Positions 8,572-17,421 of a DNA stretch of 64,000 nt are shown here, piece after piece (within the stretch, counting starts at the first letter, position 1; the number at the start of each line of letters is the position of its first letter). This stretch comes from Polaribacter sp. Hel1_85. Its GTDB lineage: Bacteria; Bacteroidota; Bacteroidia; Flavobacteriales; Flavobacteriaceae. The stretch spans positions 248,001-312,000 of the forward strand of contig NZ_JPDS01000003.1 of the NCBI RefSeq assembly GCF_000766795.1, read 5' to 3'. The position numbers and the translations under genes were made by a program. Below the pieces are notes generated by a model that was not told the DNA's origin, made no database searches, and was given only the letters and a program-made list of their open reading frames with translations.

Positions 8572-9129
8572 TTAATGTGGATACTTAAAACAATCTGTAG
8601 TATGATCATTTACCATTCCAACTGCTTGCATATAAGCATATATTACAGTTGAACCTACAAACTTAAAACCTCGTTTTTTTAAATCTTTAGAAATCCTATC
8701 AGACAAATTTGTTGTTGCTGGTACATCTGCTCTTTTTTGAAATTTATTGACAATCGGTTGGTCATTTACATAAGACCAAATAAACTTAGAAAAAGAACCA
8801 TATTCCTGCTGTACTTCCATAAATAATTGAGCATTTGTAATTGCGCTCTTTATTTTTAATTTATTTCTAATGATTCCTGCATCTTGTAACAAAGAATCAT
8901 ATTTATTCTCAGAGTAAACTGCTATCTTTTTGTAATCGAAATCATCAAACGCTTTTCTAAAATTTTCTCTTTTATTTAGAATGGTTATCCAACTTAAACC
9001 TGCTTGAAAAGTTTCTAAAACTAAAAACTCAAATAAAGTTTTATCATCATAAACAGGTGTTCCCCATTCTTTATCATGATATTTTTTATACAACTCACTA
9101 TCTGTTACCCAAAAACATCTTTGTTTCAT
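8572..9129 (-). CDS. tag: DNA-3-methyladenine glycosylase I
   Basis: The 185-residue protein has the Tag family N-terminus RCFWVTDSELYKKYHDKEWG with the zinc ligand Cys near residue 5. It also has the conserved LFEFLVLETFQAGLSWITIL helices with the catalytic-pocket Glu, and the C-terminal GMVNDHTTDCF segment carrying the His and Cys zinc ligands. The enzyme excises 3-methyladenine from alkylated DNA in base-excision repair. All key residues are present and the length is normal. Confidence 0.92.
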   Translation of the reverse strand: MKQRCFWVTDSELYKKYHDKEWGTPVYDDKTLFEFLVLETFQAGLSWITILNKRENFRKAFDDFDYKKIAVYSENKYDSLLQDAGIIRNKLKIKSAITNAQLFMEVQQEYGSFSKFIWSYVNDQPIVNKFQKRADVPATTNLSDRISKDLKKRGFKFVGSTVIYAYMQAVGMVNDHTTDCFKYPH

Positions 9130-9226
9130 CCTTTTTTTTAAAACTGAAAAATAATGTTAAAAGTATTAAAAATCAACCATTTTTGGAATAATTTTTGCAA
9201 CTTTACTATTATTAAAACTATTGATT

Positions 9227-9661
9227 ATGAAACTATTAAAACAAATTCTTATCTTAATTTCTTTTGGATTATTTTTATATGCTTGTGGTTCATCTCCAAT
9301 AAAAAACAAAACTATTCAAAAAGAAGAACCAGTTATTATTGCTAATGATAGTTTAGAATACCAAATTATAATTATTGATATTGGTTTTAATACTTTTTTA
9401 AATTCTATTGCACAACCAGAAGGTTACTATTCTCAAAACTATTTAGAAGCAAGAAATAGAGTTTGGGTTTTAGAATGGAATAATAGAGTTAGAAATCCAA
9501 ATCAATTTAACACTAATATTTACGAAAACATCATAGATTATCAATCTACAATAGATTATGGATATGAAGTGAATTATAAATTGTTTAATTACTTTTTATT
9601 TGCTCAGCAAAAATATAAAATGAATTTAGGTGGTGGTTTTAGGTCTGGTAGAATTAGATAG
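9227..9661 (+). CDS. DUF6146 family lipoprotein
   Basis: The protein of about 144 residues has a lipoprotein signal (ISFGLFLYACGSS) and the conserved block SLEYQIIIIDIGFNTFLNSIAQPEGYYSQNYLEARN...EWNNRV, typical of the flavobacterial DUF6146 family. A TTG lies two codons earlier in frame, but the ATG at 9227 is the more natural start. The last 8 bases overlap the convergent folA gene. The function is unknown. Confidence 0.72.
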   Translation: MKLLKQILILISFGLFLYACGSSPIKNKTIQKEEPVIIANDSLEYQIIIIDIGFNTFLNSIAQPEGYYSQNYLEARNRVWVLEWNNRVRNPNQFNTNIYENIIDYQSTIDYGYEVNYKLFNYFLFAQQKYKMNLGGGFRSGRIR

Positions 9662-10148
9662 CTTTTTTTTGAAAGCTTACAAAACTGTAATCGAACTTAT
9701 TCTTTTCATCTGCTTTAAAATCTTCTCTACTTTTCTCTTCCCAAATATCTAAATCTATTTCTGGGAAAAAAGCATCGGCTTCAAACTCATGGTGCACTAT
9801 TGTAATATCTAATTGATTAACTAGATCTTTTTTAATAGTTTCCTTATAAACTTGTGCACCACCAATAATAAAAATATCGTCATCATTTTCTACTAATCCG
9901 ATTGCCTCTTCAATACTGTGAGCAATTAAACAACCATCTTTAAAATAATTTTTATTTCTAGTGATAATAATTGAAGTTCTATTTGGTAAAGGTTTTCCAA
10001 TAGATTCAAATGTGTTTCTACCCATTAAAATATGATGACCAGTAGTAATCTTTTTAAATCTTTTTAAATCTGCAGGTAAATGCCAAATTAAATCATTGTC
10101 TTTTCCTAAAGCATTGTTCTTTGCAATTGCAGCAATAATTGTAATCAT
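9654..10148 (-). CDS. folA: Dihydrofolate reductase
   Basis: The 164-residue protein is a standard DHFR. It begins ITIIAAIAKNNALGKDNDLIWHLPADLKRFK with the substrate-binding acidic residue region, then has HHILMGRNTFESIGKPLPNR for NADPH binding, and IFIIGGAQVY near residue 95. It reduces dihydrofolate to tetrahydrofolate with NADPH. The thymidylate synthase that produces dihydrofolate lies nearby on the same strand, separated by a divergent CBM48 gene. Confidence 0.95.
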   Translation of the reverse strand: MITIIAAIAKNNALGKDNDLIWHLPADLKRFKKITTGHHILMGRNTFESIGKPLPNRTSIIITRNKNYFKDGCLIAHSIEEAIGLVENDDDIFIIGGAQVYKETIKKDLVNQLDITIVHHEFEADAFFPEIDLDIWEEKSREDFKADEKNKFDYSFVSFQKKAI

Positions 10149-10450
10149 AAAATCTAAATATTTTGAACAAAATTAAAGTAATTCTCTGGAGATTTGACGT
10201 TTTTGACCTTTTTTAAGACAATTTTATAGGTTCACGAATACGTTTTCGAGCGAAAAACCCTGAAAATCAAGCTAAAAGAAATGGCGACTTTTTTAAATAA
10301 AACATAATTTAGAATCCCTTTTATTTGAGAATATCAATATTTTATATTAGCATTTTAGCAAACTCATAATTCTTCAAAATTCTTATAAAACTATGTTTGT
10401 CATAAACTTATTCTTATATACATTTACTTAAAATTTTGAATTAAATAATT
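10149..10450. other. Non-coding gap with a GC-richer island
   Basis: No coding frame is supported. The stretch 10210-10290 is less AT-rich than its surroundings and contains GGTTCACGAATACG and TTTTCGAGCGAAAAACCC. I suspect a dispersed intergenic repeat but found no second copy in this window. The rest is AT-rich DNA that presumably holds the divergent promoters of folA and the CBM48 gene. Confidence 0.4.
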
Positions 10451-10747
10451 ATGGCAATTAAAAAACAATTTTTGAAAAGTAAACCAGTTTGTAAAGTAAC
10501 TTTTACTGTACCTGCTGAGGAAGCTAAAAAAGTAGCAGTTGTAGGAAGCTTTAATGAGTGGAATGAAAAAGCTACACCTTTAAAGAAATTAAAAAACGGA
10601 TCTTTTAAAGGAACTGTAGATTTAGAATCTGGAAGTTCTTACGAATTTAGATACTTAGTTGATGGTACTTATGTAAATGAACAAGAAGCAGATAGTTTTG
10701 CTTGGAGTGATTATGCAGGTGCAGAAAACAGCGTATTAAATATATAA
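10451..10747 (+). CDS. Isoamylase early-set (CBM48/AMPK-type) domain protein
   Basis: The 98-residue protein is a single beta-sandwich glycogen-binding domain. It shows KVAVVGSFNEWNEKATPLKKLKNGSFKGTVDL followed by YEFRYLVDGTYVNE, the classic E-set pattern with the conserved aromatic residues that bind alpha-glucan. It lacks any catalytic domain. Stand-alone CBM48 proteins are common in Bacteroidota, and their role is not established. A strong bidirectional terminator separates it from the convergent thyA. Confidence 0.85.
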   Translation: MAIKKQFLKSKPVCKVTFTVPAEEAKKVAVVGSFNEWNEKATPLKKLKNGSFKGTVDLESGSSYEFRYLVDGTYVNEQEADSFAWSDYAGAENSVLNI

Positions 10748-10771
10748 CAGAAATGTTATGAAAAAGAAAAA

Positions 10772-10811
10772 AGAGCTTTCAAATAATTATTATTTGAAAG
10801 CTCTTTTTTTG
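10772..10811. terminator. Bidirectional terminator between the CBM48 gene and thyA
   Basis: A 14-bp perfect stem (10772-10785 with 10791-10804), a 5-base loop, and A/T runs on both sides serve both convergent genes. Confidence 0.85.
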
Positions 10812-10812
10812 T

Positions 10813-11637
10813 TTACACGGCTACTTTACCCTTTATATGTGGGTGAGGATTGTAATCTTGTAGCTCAAAATCATCAAAAGTAAAATCGAAAATACTTTTT
10901 ACTTCTGAATTGATTTTCATTTTTGGTAATGGTCTTATTTCTCTAGATAACTGTAGTTCTAATTGTTCTATATGGTTATTATAGATATGAGCATCTCCAA
11001 AAGTATGAATAAATTCTCCTGCTTCATAACCACAGACTTGTGCTATCATCATGGTAAATAAAGCATAAGAAGCAATATTAAAAGGAACTCCTAAAAAGAT
11101 ATCTGCACTTCTTTGATAAAGTTGACAAGACAACTTACCATCTGCAACATAAAACTGAAAAAATGCATGACAAGGAGGTAAAGCTGCTTTTCCGTTGGCA
11201 ACATTTTCTGAAAAAGAAACTGATGTATCTGGCAAAACTGAAGGATTCCAAGCAGAAACTAACATTCTTCTAGAATTAGAATTGTTTTTTAAAGAATGAA
11301 TAACTTCCTTTAATTGATCTACTTCATCACTGTTCCAATTACGCCATTGATGACCATAAACAGGTCCTAAATCTCCATTTTCATCTGCCCAAGAATTCCA
11401 AATTTTAACTCCGTTTTCTTGTAAATATTTAATATTTGTATCCCCTTTTATAAACCAAAGTAATTCATATATAATAGATTTTAAATGTAGTTTTTTTGTG
11501 GTAACCATTGGAAAACCTTCACTTAAATCAAAACGCATTTGATGTCCAAAAACACTTTTTGTTCCCGTTCCTGTTCTATCTCCTTTTTCGTTTCCGTTTT
11601 CTAAAACATGCTTTACTAAGTCATGATACTGCTTCAT
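10813..11637 (-). CDS. thyA: Thymidylate synthase
   Basis: The 274-residue protein is a complete ThyA. It has the N-terminal [12 protein letters not shown] phosphate-binding segment, the active-site Cys in [13 protein letters not shown] (about residue 155), the [20 protein letters not shown] dUMP-binding stretch, and the C-terminal valine. It methylates dUMP to dTMP using methylene-tetrahydrofolate, giving dihydrofolate for the nearby folA product. The terminator of the upstream transporter gene lies only 34 bases before its start. Confidence 0.96.
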   Translation of the reverse strand: MKQYHDLVKHVLENGNEKGDRTGTGTKSVFGHQMRFDLSEGFPMVTTKKLHLKSIIYELLWFIKGDTNIKYLQENGVKIWNSWADENGDLGPVYGHQWRNWNSDEVDQLKEVIHSLKNNSNSRRMLVSAWNPSVLPDTSVSFSENVANGKAALPPCHAFFQFYVADGKLSCQLYQRSADIFLGVPFNIASYALFTMMIAQVCGYEAGEFIHTFGDAHIYNNHIEQLELQLSREIRPLPKMKINSEVKSIFDFTFDDFELQDYNPHPHIKGKVAV

Positions 11638-11670
11638 ATTCTTTCTAATTTTAGTGGTAACTAAAATAAA

Positions 11671-11700
11671 AAAAGCTTCAACCTAAATAGATTGAAGCTT
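11671..11700 (-). terminator. Terminator of the nucleoside transporter gene
   Basis: AAGCTTCAA (11673-11681) pairs with TTGAAGCTT (11692-11700), followed on the minus strand by a long T-run. Confidence 0.75.
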
Positions 11701-11751
11701 AAATTTATATTATAAAGTTATCAACTTTTTTTGATAACCAATTTTGTGTAT

Positions 11752-13155
11752 TTATCCTATAATCATACCAGCAATTGTAGCAGACATTAAAGAAGCAATT
11801 GTACCTCCTATTAAAGCTTTCATTCCAAATTCTGATAAAACTTTACGTTGCCCTGGCGCTAAAGAACCTATTCCTCCAATTTGGATACCAATAGATGCAA
11901 AATTTGCAAACCCACATAACATATAAGTTGCCATAATTATAGATTTATTAAACGTTAAATGCGTTGCACTCGCTACATTTTTTAATTCGGCTAATTGTAT
12001 ATAACCTACAAATTCACTTGCTGCTAATTTAATTCCTAGCAACTGTCCCATCATAGAAATATCTGCAGTTGGCACACCAATTAACCACATTAATGGAGCA
12101 AAAATTGAACCTAAAATAAATTCTAATGACAATGCAGTATATCCTGTATTTTCTGCAATAATACTATTTAGAGTTGTTACATCACCAACCCAACCCAAAA
12201 TACCATTTAACATTGCAATAATTGCCACAAAAACTAATAACATTGCACCAACATTAACTGCTAACCTTAAACCTTCTGTTGTTCCGTTTGCAATAGCATC
12301 TAAAATATTAGATCCTATTTTTTCTTGAGAAACAGTAACATCAGAATTTACTTCTTCAGTTTGAGGGTATAAAATTTTAGAAATTACAATTGCTCCTGGA
12401 GCAGCCATAACAGATGCTGCTAATAAATGTTTTGCAAAAACCAATTCTAAAGCTTTATCTCCACCACCTAAAAAGCCAATGTAAGCTGCTAATACTGCAC
12501 CTGCAACTGTAGCCATTCCACCAATCATAACCAATAACATTTCTGACTTATTCATTTTTTCTAAATAAGCTTTTATTAAAAGTGGCGCTTCAGTTTGTCC
12601 TAAAAATATATTACCTGCTACAGAAAGGCTTTCCATACCAGAAATTCCTAAAAACTTAGAGAGTACTATTGCTAAAACTTTTACTACTTTTTGAATAATT
12701 CCTAAATAGAATAATAGTGAAGTTAATGCCGAAAAGAAAATAATAGTTGGTAAAACTTGGAAAGCAAATATGTATCCAAATTTATTCATATCTCCAACAA
12801 TACCTGCAAATAAAAATTCACTACCTGCTTTTGTATACCCTAATATTTCTATAAATATTCCACCAACAAATTCGAAAATAGTTTGAATAAACTCAACTTT
12901 TAATACTCCTATAGCTATTAAAAGTTGTAATAAAATACCTATACCAACTTTTTTCCAATTAATCCCTTTTTTGTTTGCGCTAAACAAAAAAGCGATTACA
13001 ATTAGCGAAAACATTCCTAAAGCTCCTCTCCATAAACTACCCAATGAAAAACCTTCACTTGGTAAGATTTCTGTAACTGTAGAAACCGTTTCTGGGTTTT
13101 GGGAAAAAATTGAAATTGAGAATAAACAAAAAACTGTAATAAGTATTTTTTTCAT
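11752..13155 (-). CDS. Concentrative nucleoside transporter (NupC/CNT family)
   Basis: The 467-residue protein has an extra N-terminal signal-like helix, then about nine further hydrophobic segments. Family motifs include GNIFLGQTEAPLLIKAYLEKMNKSE and the C-terminal CGFANFASIGIQIGGIGSLAPGQR, which form the Na+/H+ and nucleoside site of CNT transporters. It imports nucleosides with an ion gradient. The order nupC then thyA links nucleoside salvage to thymidylate supply by position only, since a terminator separates them. The bifunctional nuclease gene lies 17 bases upstream and may be cotranscribed. Confidence 0.9.
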   Translation of the reverse strand: MKKILITVFCLFSISIFSQNPETVSTVTEILPSEGFSLGSLWRGALGMFSLIVIAFLFSANKKGINWKKVGIGILLQLLIAIGVLKVEFIQTIFEFVGGIFIEILGYTKAGSEFLFAGIVGDMNKFGYIFAFQVLPTIIFFSALTSLLFYLGIIQKVVKVLAIVLSKFLGISGMESLSVAGNIFLGQTEAPLLIKAYLEKMNKSEMLLVMIGGMATVAGAVLAAYIGFLGGGDKALELVFAKHLLAASVMAAPGAIVISKILYPQTEEVNSDVTVSQEKIGSNILDAIANGTTEGLRLAVNVGAMLLVFVAIIAMLNGILGWVGDVTTLNSIIAENTGYTALSLEFILGSIFAPLMWLIGVPTADISMMGQLLGIKLAASEFVGYIQLAELKNVASATHLTFNKSIIMATYMLCGFANFASIGIQIGGIGSLAPGQRKVLSEFGMKALIGGTIASLMSATIAGMIIG

Positions 13156-13172
13156 AATCTAATAGTATAATA

Positions 13173-13784
13173 TTAAGAGCGTTTGCTTATTTCGTCTCTA
13201 ATTTTAGCAGCCAACTCATAATTTTCATCATTAACTGCTTCATTTAATTGATTGTGAAGTTCTTTTAAAGATATATCTGAAAAAGGGGTTTCCTTTTTAA
13301 CAGCTAATTCTTCTAAGTCTAAAGAGTCTTCTTCTAATTCTTTTGGTTCTTTAATTCCTAACTCTTCCTCTATTTTAAGAAAAACACCAGCTTTTTCTAA
13401 AATATTTTCATAAGTATAAATTGGCGCTTGAAAACGAACTGCAATTGCAATTGCATCTGAAGTTCTTGTATCTATTACCTCTTCTACTCCTTCTCTTTCA
13501 CAAACTAAACTAGAAAAGAAAACACCATCTACTAATTTATGGATAATTACTTCTTTTACTGTGATTAGAAAACGGTCTGAAAATGTTTTAAATAAATCGT
13601 GTGTGAGTGGTCTTGGAGGTCTAATTTCTGTTTCTAGCGCAATTGCAATAGATTGTGCTTCGAAAGCTCCAATAATAATAGGCAAAGTTCTTGTTCCTTC
13701 CATTTCACTCAATACCAATGCATAAGCACCACTTTGAGTTTGGCTGTAAGAAATACCTTTTATAGTTAATTGTATTAAACTCAT
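13173..13784 (-). CDS. Bifunctional nuclease family protein with UVR motif
   Basis: The 203-residue protein has an N-terminal DUF151 domain (SQTQSGAYALVLSEMEG, IGAFEAQSIAIALE, RTSDAIAIAVRF) and a C-terminal UvrB/UvrC-type motif (LHNQLNEAVNDENYELAAKIRDEI). This two-domain layout is standard in Bacteroidota. Plant and bacterial DUF151 proteins were reported to cleave RNA and DNA, and the name rests on that. It precedes the nucleoside transporter by 17 bases. Confidence 0.85.
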   Translation of the reverse strand: MSLIQLTIKGISYSQTQSGAYALVLSEMEGTRTLPIIIGAFEAQSIAIALETEIRPPRPLTHDLFKTFSDRFLITVKEVIIHKLVDGVFFSSLVCEREGVEEVIDTRTSDAIAIAVRFQAPIYTYENILEKAGVFLKIEEELGIKEPKELEEDSLDLEELAVKKETPFSDISLKELHNQLNEAVNDENYELAAKIRDEISKRS

Positions 13785-13929
13785 AAATCTATATACATAA
13801 AATTAAAAAATTTGTATTAGCTTTTGAAGTTGCTTTTATATAAACTTTTTAGAGGGCACAATTTAATAAAAATAATAGCTTAAAAACTTATATTTCTATA
13901 AAAATGCTGAATATTATTTGATTTGCTTG

Positions 13930-14015
13930 CGTGAAGGATTGAAGCATTTGTTTGAGCTCTTTTCTTTTATGATTGAAATGAAAGAAAAGAAAAAGCGAGT
14001 GCTGAAAGCCTGACG
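13930..14015 (+). ncRNA. Structured intergenic element, Flavo-1-like (copy 2)
   Basis: The element contains AGGATTGAAGCA, TTTGTTTGAGCTC, then GCGAGTGCTGAAAGCCT. The basal pairs here are AGG with CCT and CGT with ACG, and GCA pairs with TGC, replacing the different bases seen in copies 1 and 3. The central arm TTTTCTTT pairs with AAAGAAAA. It lies in the 341-base gap between the nuclease gene and etfA. Confidence 0.55.
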
Positions 14016-14044
14016 AAATTATTTGACTTTAAATAATGTGTATT

Positions 14045-14080
14045 AAAAAACCTATCAAAAAAATTAATTTCTGATAGGCT
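14045..14080 (-). terminator. Terminator of etfBA
   Basis: CCTATCA (14051-14057) pairs with TGATAGG (14072-14078), and the minus strand continues into TTTTTT. Confidence 0.7.
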
Positions 14081-14125
14081 CTTATTTATGTGTACTTCAA
14101 ATAATTTGGGCACGCCCAAAAAATA

Positions 14126-15082
14126 TTACGAAGCTTTAAAAGCTTTTAACTTTTCTATTAATTTTGGTACAACTTCGAAAGCATCACCAACAATACCATA
14201 ATCTGCAGCTTTAAAGAAAGGTGCTTCTGGATCTGTATTAATAACAACTTTTACCTTAGAAGCGTTAATACCTGCTAAATGCTGAATTGCTCCAGAAATT
14301 CCGATAGCAATATATAAGTTTGAAGCTACTGGCTTACCTGTTTGACCAACGTGCTCTGAATGTGGACGCCAACCTAAATCTGATACTGGTTTAGAACATG
14401 CAGTTGCAGCTCCTAAAACATCTGCTAATTCTTCTACCATTCCCCAGTTTTCTGGTCCTTTTAAACCTCTACCAGCAGAAACAACAATATCTGCATCTGC
14501 TATAGTAACTACTCCTGTTGCTCTTTCTACTTTTTCTGATTTTACACCTGAATCTACAATTGCAGCATCAAAATTTTCTGTAGTTCCTGAAACCGCATTT
14601 TCATGAATTCCGTAAGAATTTTTAGCCAATCCAATAACTTTAATATCAGTTGAAATTACAGTATTTGAAAATGCTTTGTTAGAAAATGCTTTTCTTTTTA
14701 ATGTAAATGGGCTGGTACTAGAAGGTACATCAACTACATTAGATGCACAACCAGCTTCTAAACTCACTGCTACTATTGGGGCTAAATACAAACCATCTAT
14801 GCTAGAGTCTACAACTACAACCGTTGCGCTTTCTGCTTTTGCTACTTCTGTAACAACTGCTGCATACTGTTTTGCATTAAAAGTGGTTAAAGAATCGTTA
14901 GAAACTGAAACTACTTTTTCTGCACCATAAGTATATAATTCTGATGAATCACTTACGTTTATTGTTAGTGCAACAACATTAGTACCCAATTGTTCTGCAA
15001 CTTTTTTTCCATATGAAACTACTTCAAAAGCAGATTTCTTAAATTTTCCTTCCGATGAATCGGCAAAAACTAAAACAGACAT
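14126..15082 (-). CDS. etfA: Electron transfer flavoprotein subunit alpha
   Basis: The 318-residue protein has the N-terminal ETF alpha/beta fold and a C-terminal FAD-binding domain with GRGLKGPENWGMVEELA, the VGQTGKPVASNLYIAIGISG segment and VVINTDPEAPFFKAADYGIVGD. The subunit holds FAD and passes electrons from acyl-CoA dehydrogenases to the quinone pool. It follows etfB in a two-gene operon with a 97-base gap that contains two hairpin repeats. Confidence 0.95.
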   Translation of the reverse strand: MSVLVFADSSEGKFKKSAFEVVSYGKKVAEQLGTNVVALTINVSDSSELYTYGAEKVVSVSNDSLTTFNAKQYAAVVTEVAKAESATVVVVDSSIDGLYLAPIVAVSLEAGCASNVVDVPSSTSPFTLKRKAFSNKAFSNTVISTDIKVIGLAKNSYGIHENAVSGTTENFDAAIVDSGVKSEKVERATGVVTIADADIVVSAGRGLKGPENWGMVEELADVLGAATACSKPVSDLGWRPHSEHVGQTGKPVASNLYIAIGISGAIQHLAGINASKVKVVINTDPEAPFFKAADYGIVGDAFEVVPKLIEKLKAFKAS

Positions 15083-15096
15083 ATTTTTTATTTTTT

Positions 15097-15157
15097 ATCC
15101 TGAACTTGTTTCAGGATCTTAATTAATATTTGATAAGATTCCGAATCAAGTTCGGAA
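15097..15157. repeat. Pair of CAAGTTC hairpin repeats inside etfBA
   Basis: ATCCTGAA/TTCAGGAT (15097-15117) and TTCCGAA/TTCGGAA (15139-15157) are two perfect short hairpins with ACAAG and TCAAG loops in opposite orientations. Similar hairpins are familiar dispersed intergenic repeats in flavobacteria. Here they lie within the etfB-etfA message and could affect its processing. Confidence 0.65.
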
Positions 15158-15179
15158 AGATTTAATTTTCTTGTAAGAA

Positions 15180-15926
15180 TTAAATCACTTTTGCTTCGTT
15201 ATGTAATAAGCTAATAAGCTCATCTACATTGTCTGCATCTACTAATTTTACTGCTCCTTTTGGCGCTGGTTTTTCAAAAGATTGAATACTTGTTGATGTA
15301 CCACCTCCTGAAGCTTCTACTACTTGTAAAGGTTTTTTACGAGCCATCATAATACCACGCATATTAGGTATACGTAAATCTTTTTCTTCTACTACTCCTT
15401 TTTGACCTCCTATAACTAAAGGTAAACTTGAAGATAAAGTTTCATTCCCACCATCAATTTCTCTTGTTGCAGAAACACTTGTTCCTTCAACTTCAAGACC
15501 TACACAACCATTTATAAAGTTGAAATCTGTTAAAGAGGCTAACATTCCAGGAACCATTTGACCATTATAGTCTGCAGACTCTTTACCTGCTAAGACTAAA
15601 TCAAAACCTCCATCTTTAACAACTGCTGCTAATTCTTTTGCAACTTGAAAACCATCTGTAGGATTTACATTTACACGAATTGCATTATCTGCTCCGATTG
15701 CTAAAGCTTTTCTTAAAGTAGGCTCTGTTTCTGCACCACCAACATTTACAACTGTTACAGAAGCTCCTTGTTTTTCTTTAAACCACATTGCTCGAGTTAA
15801 ACAAAATTCATCAAAAGGATTAATTACAAACTGAACTCCATTCGTGTCAAATTTCGTGTCATTTTCTGTAAAATTAATCTTTGATGTGGTATCAGGAACG
15901 TGACTAATACAAACCAATATTTTCAT
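15180..15926 (-). CDS. etfB: Electron transfer flavoprotein subunit beta
   Basis: The 248-residue protein begins MKILVCISHVPDTTSKINF and has the AMP-binding and signature region (AGKESADYNGQMVPGMLASL and the C-terminal LRIPNMRGIMMARKKPLQV) of ETF beta. With EtfA it forms the soluble acceptor for beta-oxidation dehydrogenases. The first gene of etfBA, its promoter carries a perfect palindrome that probably binds a regulator. Confidence 0.95.
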   Translation of the reverse strand: MKILVCISHVPDTTSKINFTENDTKFDTNGVQFVINPFDEFCLTRAMWFKEKQGASVTVVNVGGAETEPTLRKALAIGADNAIRVNVNPTDGFQVAKELAAVVKDGGFDLVLAGKESADYNGQMVPGMLASLTDFNFINGCVGLEVEGTSVSATREIDGGNETLSSSLPLVIGGQKGVVEEKDLRIPNMRGIMMARKKPLQVVEASGGGTSTSIQSFEKPAPKGAVKLVDADNVDELISLLHNEAKVI

Positions 15927-15957
15927 AAAATTCTATTTTATACTTTTTTATCGGCAA

Positions 15958-15965
15958 CGAAATTA
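15958..15965 (-). promoter_or_regulatory. Probable -7 box of etfBA (TAATTTCG)
   Basis: TAATTTCG on the minus strand differs from TAnnTTTG by one base, 32 bases ahead of the etfB ATG. Confidence 0.4.
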
Positions 15966-15980
15966 CGGTTTTTTTTTAAA

Positions 15981-16002
15981 AATACTATGCATGCATAGTA
16001 TT
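15981..16002. promoter_or_regulatory. 22-bp perfect palindrome, likely operator of etfBA
   Basis: Half-site AATACTATGCA is followed by its exact inverse (centre ATGCAT). It lies 15 bases upstream of the etfB -7 box, covering the expected -33 region. A dimeric repressor of the TetR or MarR type controlling beta-oxidation genes is the natural reading. The regulator is not in this window. The remaining sequence to 16271 is AT-rich with only the pdhB promoter. Confidence 0.55.
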
Positions 16003-16232
16003 TTTTTATTTATTTAACAGTTTATGAAGAATTTAAAGTAGTAATACTATTAGTATAAAAGAAATTTAAAATGGTCTAAACCAGCATATAAATATATAAT
16101 TTAAAAGTAGATTATCTATCAATATTTCAAATAACAAAAAAGAAACTTTTATATCAAAAACTAAGAATCTGTTCAAATTTTAAACTTCTTGTTTTTTGAG
16201 ATAAAAGTATATTTATTTTACTCATAAATGCT

Positions 16233-16240
16233 TACTTTTG
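16233..16240 (+). promoter_or_regulatory. -7 box (TACTTTTG) of pdhB
   Basis: TACTTTTG is an exact TAnnTTTG match, 32 bases ahead of the ATG at 16272. Confidence 0.5.
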
Positions 16241-16271
16241 CCTGTAAAATTACTAATAACAATTATACTAG

Positions 16272-17249
16272 ATGAAAACAGTTCAATTCAGAGAAGCAAT
16301 TTGCGAAGCAATGAGTGAAGAAATGCGCAGAGATGAAAGCATTTATTTAATGGGTGAAGAAGTTGCGGAATACAATGGTGCATATAAAGCATCTAAAGGT
16401 ATGTTAGATGAGTTTGGTGAAAAACGTGTTATTGATACACCTATTGCTGAACTTGGTTTTGCAGGAGTTGCAGTTGGTTCTGCAATGAATGGTAATAGAC
16501 CTATTGTAGAGTACATGACCTTTAACTTTTCTTTAGTAGGTATTGATCAGATAATAAATAATGCTGCAAAAATTAGACAAATGTCTGGTGGTCAATTTAA
16601 TTGTCCTATTGTATTTAGAGGCCCAACAGCTTCTGCAGGACAATTAGGAGCAACACATTCTCAAGCATTTGAAAACTGGTTTGCAAATACTCCTGGATTA
16701 AAAGTTATTGTACCTTCTAATCCTTATGATGCAAAAGGTTTATTAAAAGCTGCCATTAGAGATGATGATCCAGTAATTTTTATGGAATCTGAGCAAATGT
16801 ATGGTGACAAAATGGAAATTCCAGAAGGAGAATATATTATTCCTATTGGAGTTGCAGACATTAAAAGAGTTGGAACAGATGTAACAATTGTTTCTTTTGG
16901 AAAAATTATAAAAGAAGCCTATAAAGCTGCTGATGAATTAGCAAAGGAAGATATTTCTGTTGAAATTATTGATTTAAGAACAGTTCGTCCAATGGATCAT
17001 GCTGCAATTATTGAATCAGTTAAAAAAACAAATAGGTTAGTTATTTTAGAAGAAGCATGGCCATTTGCAAGTGTATCTTCAGAAATAACATATAGAATTC
17101 AAGATGAAGCATTTGATTATTTAGATGCTCCAATTAAGAGAATTACAACTGCAGATACACCTGCACCTTATTCTCCAGTTCTTTTTGAAAAATGGATTCC
17201 AAATAAAAATGATGTGATAAAAGCTGTAAAAGAAGTTTTATACGTTTAA
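16272..17249 (+). CDS. pdhB: Pyruvate dehydrogenase E1 component subunit beta
   Basis: The 325-residue protein begins MKTVQFREAICEAMSEEMRRDESIYLMGEEV with the TPP-activating Glu, then has FAGVAVGSAMNGNRPIVEY, HSQAFENWFANTPGLKVIVPS and the C-terminal transketolase domain (VSFGKIIKEAYKAADEL, VILEEAWPFASVSSEITY). It forms the E1 heterotetramer with an alpha subunit that is not encoded here; separation of pdhB from pdhA is usual in this family. A 2-oxoisovalerate E1 beta is less likely given the context. A terminator follows. Confidence 0.9.
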   Translation: MKTVQFREAICEAMSEEMRRDESIYLMGEEVAEYNGAYKASKGMLDEFGEKRVIDTPIAELGFAGVAVGSAMNGNRPIVEYMTFNFSLVGIDQIINNAAKIRQMSGGQFNCPIVFRGPTASAGQLGATHSQAFENWFANTPGLKVIVPSNPYDAKGLLKAAIRDDDPVIFMESEQMYGDKMEIPEGEYIIPIGVADIKRVGTDVTIVSFGKIIKEAYKAADELAKEDISVEIIDLRTVRPMDHAAIIESVKKTNRLVILEEAWPFASVSSEITYRIQDEAFDYLDAPIKRITTADTPAPYSPVLFEKWIPNKNDVIKAVKEVLYV

Positions 17250-17275
17250 TAACCATCTAATAATAAAATATTACC

Positions 17276-17306
17276 AAGCCTTTTTCTAAGAAAAAGGCTT
17301 TTTTAT
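17276..17306 (+). terminator. Terminator of pdhB
   Basis: AAGCCTTTTTC and GAAAAAGGCTT form an 11-bp stem followed by TTTTT. Confidence 0.8.
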
Positions 17307-17421
17307 GCTTATAATTTAAAGCAAGTATCCGAAAACCATTGCGTAAATTATACTTTAAAAACAGTTGATAAACCTTATATATTCATTATTTTTACACCCT
17401 ATTCAATATAAAAAGAAGACA

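Noticed and set aside
9154-9345. Open frame of 63 codons at 9154
   Set aside because: It overlaps the start of the DUF6146 lipoprotein in another frame and lacks any recognisable feature.
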